From NCBI GenBank assembly GCA_025455345.1, contig JALOMS010000041.1:1-14123 (forward strand): a DNA stretch of 14,123 bases, read 5' to 3'. Each line of letters opens with the position of its first letter. Positions within the stretch are counted from its first letter, which is position 1. Of the stretch, positions 11,634 through 14,123 are shown one piece after another. A program made the position numbers and the translations under genes. Under the pieces are notes generated by a model. The model saw only the letters and a program-made list of their open reading frames with translations. It was not told where the DNA came from and did no database searches. The stretch comes from Thermoflexibacter sp. (lineage in GTDB: Bacteria; Bacteroidota; Bacteroidia; Cytophagales; Thermoflexibacteraceae).

Positions 11634-13919
11634 ATGAAAGTCGAAGAATTTGTAAAAAGATATACCCAAGATTCTATAGTTTTATCACTCTTAGAAACCC
11701 TTAAAAATAGGAAAGATAAACATCTCAAATTAAAAGGCTTAGTAGGAAGTTTGGATGCAGTAGTCGTCAGTGCAATGCACTTGTTACAGCCCGAACTTTC
11801 CCATATATTTGTTTTACATGACAAAGAGGAGGCTTATTATTTTGCCAATGATTTGCAAAATTTACTACCCAATAAAGAAATTTTATTTTTCCCAACATCT
11901 TATAAACGACCTTATCAGTTTGAAGAAACAGAAAATGCCAATGTCCTCCAAAGGGCAGAAGTTTTAAGTCGTATCAATCAAAATCGTGTATTGGGAAGTG
12001 TTAAAGGAGATTTGATAGTAACTTATCCTGAAGCCCTAACAGAAAAAGTTATTAATAAGAAATCTCTCGTAGAGAATACATATTCTATCAAAATAGGAGA
12101 TGTTTTGGGCATAGAGTTTATTGCTGAAGTCTTACAAAGCTATGATTTTGAGCGCACTGACTTTGTTTATGAGGCAGGTCAATTTGCTGTTCGAGGAGGT
12201 ATTATTGATATTTTTTCTTATTCTAATGATAAGCCTTATCGCATAGAACTCTTTGGTGATGAGGTCGAAAGCATCAGAACTTTTGACCCTATTTCCCAAC
12301 TTTCGGAAGATGTTTTGGAGCATATCATCATTATACCCAATGTGGGTGCTAAACTATTTTATGAATTCAGAGAGTCATTTTTTAAATTTATTAGTCCTTA
12401 TACGAGCCTTTGGTTCAAGGACTTAGGACTTACTAAAGAAATCATTCAGAAATATTTTGAAAAAGCAACAGAAGCATTTACTTCTACTATTTCAGGTGGT
12501 AATATCCAATTGATTGCTAAGCCAGAGGATTTGTTTGAAACGGCGGAGAGTTTCCTTAGTTTGGCAAGCGACTTTGTATTGGTGGAGTTTGGGAAGAGGT
12601 TTCAAACCCTACACCCTGCTCTCCCTCCCCAAGGAGAGGTAGGTAAAGAATCGTCTGTGAAGACACAGACAACGGCAGGAGAAGGAGAGGTACGTGTAGG
12701 GCAAAAAAGTAATACCTTCATCTTTGATGCCAAACCACAACCTTCTTTTCATAAAGATTTTAACAAAATAGGTGAACACTTAGAAGGAATGCAATCTGAT
12801 GGTTATCAGACATTTATATTTGCAGACTCTGCGAAACAATTGCAAAGATTGACTTTCATTTTTGAAGAAATCAATCCAACGATTCACTTTGAGCAAATCT
12901 TAACTTCTTTGCGCGAAGGCTTTGCTGATAAGAATCTAAATATATGTGCCTATACCGACCATCAATTATTTGAAAGATTCCATCGTTACAAATCCAAAGA
13001 CAATTTTAGTAAGTCTAAAGCCATGACTCTGAAAGATTTACGAAGCCTACAAATTGGAGATTATGTAACTCACGTCGACCACGGCATAGCGCGCTTTGCA
13101 GGATTGGAAAAGGTAGAAGTCAATGGAAAAACCCAAGAGTCTATTCGTTTGGTATTTAGAGATGATGATATGCTCTATATCAATATTCATGCTTTGCACA
13201 AAATCGCCAAATTTACAGGTAAAGAAGGAACAATGCCTTCTCTCAATAAATTAGGCTCTCAAGAATGGGATAACAAGAAGAAATCTGTTCGCAAAAAAGT
13301 GCAAGATATAGCACGAGAATTAATTGCGCTGTATGCCAAACGCAGAGAAGCCAAAGGTTTTTCTTTCAACAAAGATACTTATTTACAAGCAGAATTAGAA
13401 TCTTCTTTCCTTTACGAAGATACTCCCGACCAAGCCAAAGCAACCGCAGAAGTGAAAGTTGATATGGAAAAACCCTATCCTATGGACAGGTTGGTTTGCG
13501 GAGATGTAGGATTTGGGAAAACAGAAGTAGCGATTCGCGCCGCCTTCAAAGCCGTAGCAGACTCCAAACAAGTTGCCGTACTTGTTCCTACGACTATCTT
13601 GGCTATGCAGCACTACAAAACCTTCAAAGAACGTCTGAAAAACTTACCTTGTAGGGTAGATTATATCAATCGTTTTAGAACAACTAAAGAAATAAATCAA
13701 ATATTGAAAGACATTAAAGAAGGGAAAATAGATATTTTGGTCGGTACGCATCGCATTGTGAATGATGATGTAGTATTCAAAGATTTAGGATTGATGATTA
13801 TAGATGAGGAGCAAAAATTTGGAGTAAAGGTAAAGGAAAAGCTAAAACATCAGCGCGTAAATGTAGATTCGCTTACCCTTACGCCACACCTATTCCACGA
13901 ACCTTGCACTTCTCCCTGA
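11634..13919 (+). CDS. mfd: Transcription-repair coupling factor Mfd, frame broken near its end
   Basis: Mfd removes RNA polymerase stalled at DNA damage and recruits UvrA. This frame gives 761 residues. The N-terminal UvrB-like part starts normally (LKLKGLVGSLDAVVVSA, then FVLHDKEEAYYF). The RNA-polymerase interaction domain begins at about residue 466 (LQIGDYVTHVDHGIARFAG). The translocase has Walker A GDVGFGKTE (about 623-631) and the DEEQ box (about 724-727). Two oddities stand out: residues about 325-356 are encoded by a palindromic element (12607-12701), and the frame is lost at about 13,884, where TATPIPRTL is expected but the reading gives TPHLFHEP and a stop. Sequence after the shift is intact, so one base is missing. 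Normal length is about 1,100 residues; the rest lies beyond the window. Confidence 0.93.
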   Translation: MKVEEFVKRYTQDSIVLSLLETLKNRKDKHLKLKGLVGSLDAVVVSAMHLLQPELSHIFVLHDKEEAYYFANDLQNLLPNKEILFFPTSYKRPYQFEETENANVLQRAEVLSRINQNRVLGSVKGDLIVTYPEALTEKVINKKSLVENTYSIKIGDVLGIEFIAEVLQSYDFERTDFVYEAGQFAVRGGIIDIFSYSNDKPYRIELFGDEVESIRTFDPISQLSEDVLEHIIIIPNVGAKLFYEFRESFFKFISPYTSLWFKDLGLTKEIIQKYFEKATEAFTSTISGGNIQLIAKPEDLFETAESFLSLASDFVLVEFGKRFQTLHPALPPQGEVGKESSVKTQTTAGEGEVRVGQKSNTFIFDAKPQPSFHKDFNKIGEHLEGMQSDGYQTFIFADSAKQLQRLTFIFEEINPTIHFEQILTSLREGFADKNLNICAYTDHQLFERFHRYKSKDNFSKSKAMTLKDLRSLQIGDYVTHVDHGIARFAGLEKVEVNGKTQESIRLVFRDDDMLYINIHALHKIAKFTGKEGTMPSLNKLGSQEWDNKKKSVRKKVQDIARELIALYAKRREAKGFSFNKDTYLQAELESSFLYEDTPDQAKATAEVKVDMEKPYPMDRLVCGDVGFGKTEVAIRAAFKAVADSKQVAVLVPTTILAMQHYKTFKERLKNLPCRVDYINRFRTTKEINQILKDIKEGKIDILVGTHRIVNDDVVFKDLGLMIIDEEQKFGVKVKEKLKHQRVNVDSLTLTPHLFHEPCTSP
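12607..12701. repeat. Palindromic element inserted in frame in mfd
   Basis: CCCTACAC (12607-12614) matches GTGTAGGG (12694-12701) exactly, and CTCTCC (12619-12624) matches GGAGAG (12684-12689), with a symmetric 4-nt bulge between the two stems. In the centre, GTCTGTG-AAGA-CACAGAC (12653-12670) forms another perfect hairpin. The element is read through as about 32 residues (TLHPALPPQGEV to GEGEVRVGQ), a Pro/Gly/Glu-rich segment unlike the rest of Mfd. The layout recalls in-frame Rickettsia palindromic elements, but no shared ancestry is claimed. Confidence 0.65.
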
Positions 13920-14123
13920 TGGGGGCGAGGGACTTGTCTATCATAGCTACGCCCCCGCCTAATAGACAGTCTGTTAGTACAGAAATTCATACATTTAATG
14001 ATGAAATGATACGCGATGCGATACGTTATGAATTAGAGCGCGGAGGGCAAGTGTTTTTTGTTCATAATCGAGTAGCAGATATAGATTCCATAGCCAATAT
14101 TATTTTACGTCTTGTTCCAGATG
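13886..14123 (+). CDS. mfd: Continuation of mfd in the shifted frame, cut by the window end
   Basis: Shifted by one base relative to the upstream frame, this piece reads TPIPRTLHFSLMGARDLSII, then ATPPPNRQSV and a continuous Mfd-like helicase sequence (YELERGGQVFFVHNRV) to the last base. It is the second RecA-like domain region of the Mfd translocase. There is no separate start or promoter, and no stop in this frame. It belongs with the CDS at 11634-13919: one inserted base between 13,883 and 13,886 would join the two and restore TATPIPRTL. Confidence 0.88.

Noticed and set aside
13875..13890. Programmed ribosomal frameshift in mfd
   Set aside because: A -1 slip after ACG would restore TATPIPRTL, but there is no slippery heptamer and Mfd is not known for frameshifting; a missing base is simpler.

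Overview
The window looks like chromosome of a low-GC member of the Bacteroidota, probably a Cytophagales-type bacterium; this placement is inferred, not searched. Supporting signs are the Bacteroidota-style promoter words (TTTG, about 19-21 nt, then TAnnTTTG) before rpmH and yajC, the near absence of Shine-Dalgarno sites, two Bacteroidota-style lipoproteins, the yajC-ybbR-coaE gene string, and DUF2027-Smr and DUF2141 proteins. It is a mix of housekeeping genes and short repeats, with no phage, transposase, CRISPR or rRNA/tRNA gene seen.

Layout. Positions 1-252 are a dense repeat cluster: a nested inverted-repeat element (1-164), a 14-bp tandem repeat (159-221) and a half copy of the element (215-252) that abuts the remains of a start-less gene (235-480). 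A large lipoprotein follows (634-3072), with a YVTN/YncE-type beta-propeller fused to an alkaline-phosphatase/phosphoesterase domain. A strong hairpin separates it from a second, more AT-rich lipoprotein (3158-4132). Directly after that gene lies an 81-bp second copy of the 3' end of the phosphoesterase gene. A 17-bp inverted repeat sits between this and a convergent OsmC-family gene (4361-4798, minus).

After a 490-bp intergenic region come a DUF2027-Smr protein and a glutathionylspermidine-synthase-like ATP-grasp ligase, 6 nt apart. Next is rpmH, an unrecognised 42-residue basic ORF and rnpA (TTG start), then a 290-bp spacer with hairpins and another copy of the window-start repeat. An ABM-domain monooxygenase-like gene precedes the yajC-ybbR-coaE cluster, in which ybbR starts with TTG and overlaps coaE by 50 nt. 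A DUF2141 secreted protein lies on the minus strand, its 3' end overlapping that of coaE by 12 nt.

The window ends inside mfd (transcription-repair coupling factor). Its leader carries a 31-nt hairpin. A palindromic element about 95 bp long is read through in frame inside its coding region. A one-base deletion breaks the TATPIPRTL helicase motif at about 13,884, although the downstream frame is otherwise intact to the window edge.

No complete new defence or metabolic system is visible. The most notable signals are the in-frame palindromic insert in mfd, the gene-tail duplication around the second lipoprotein, the composite palindromic repeat cluster and the small ORF between rpmH and rnpA.
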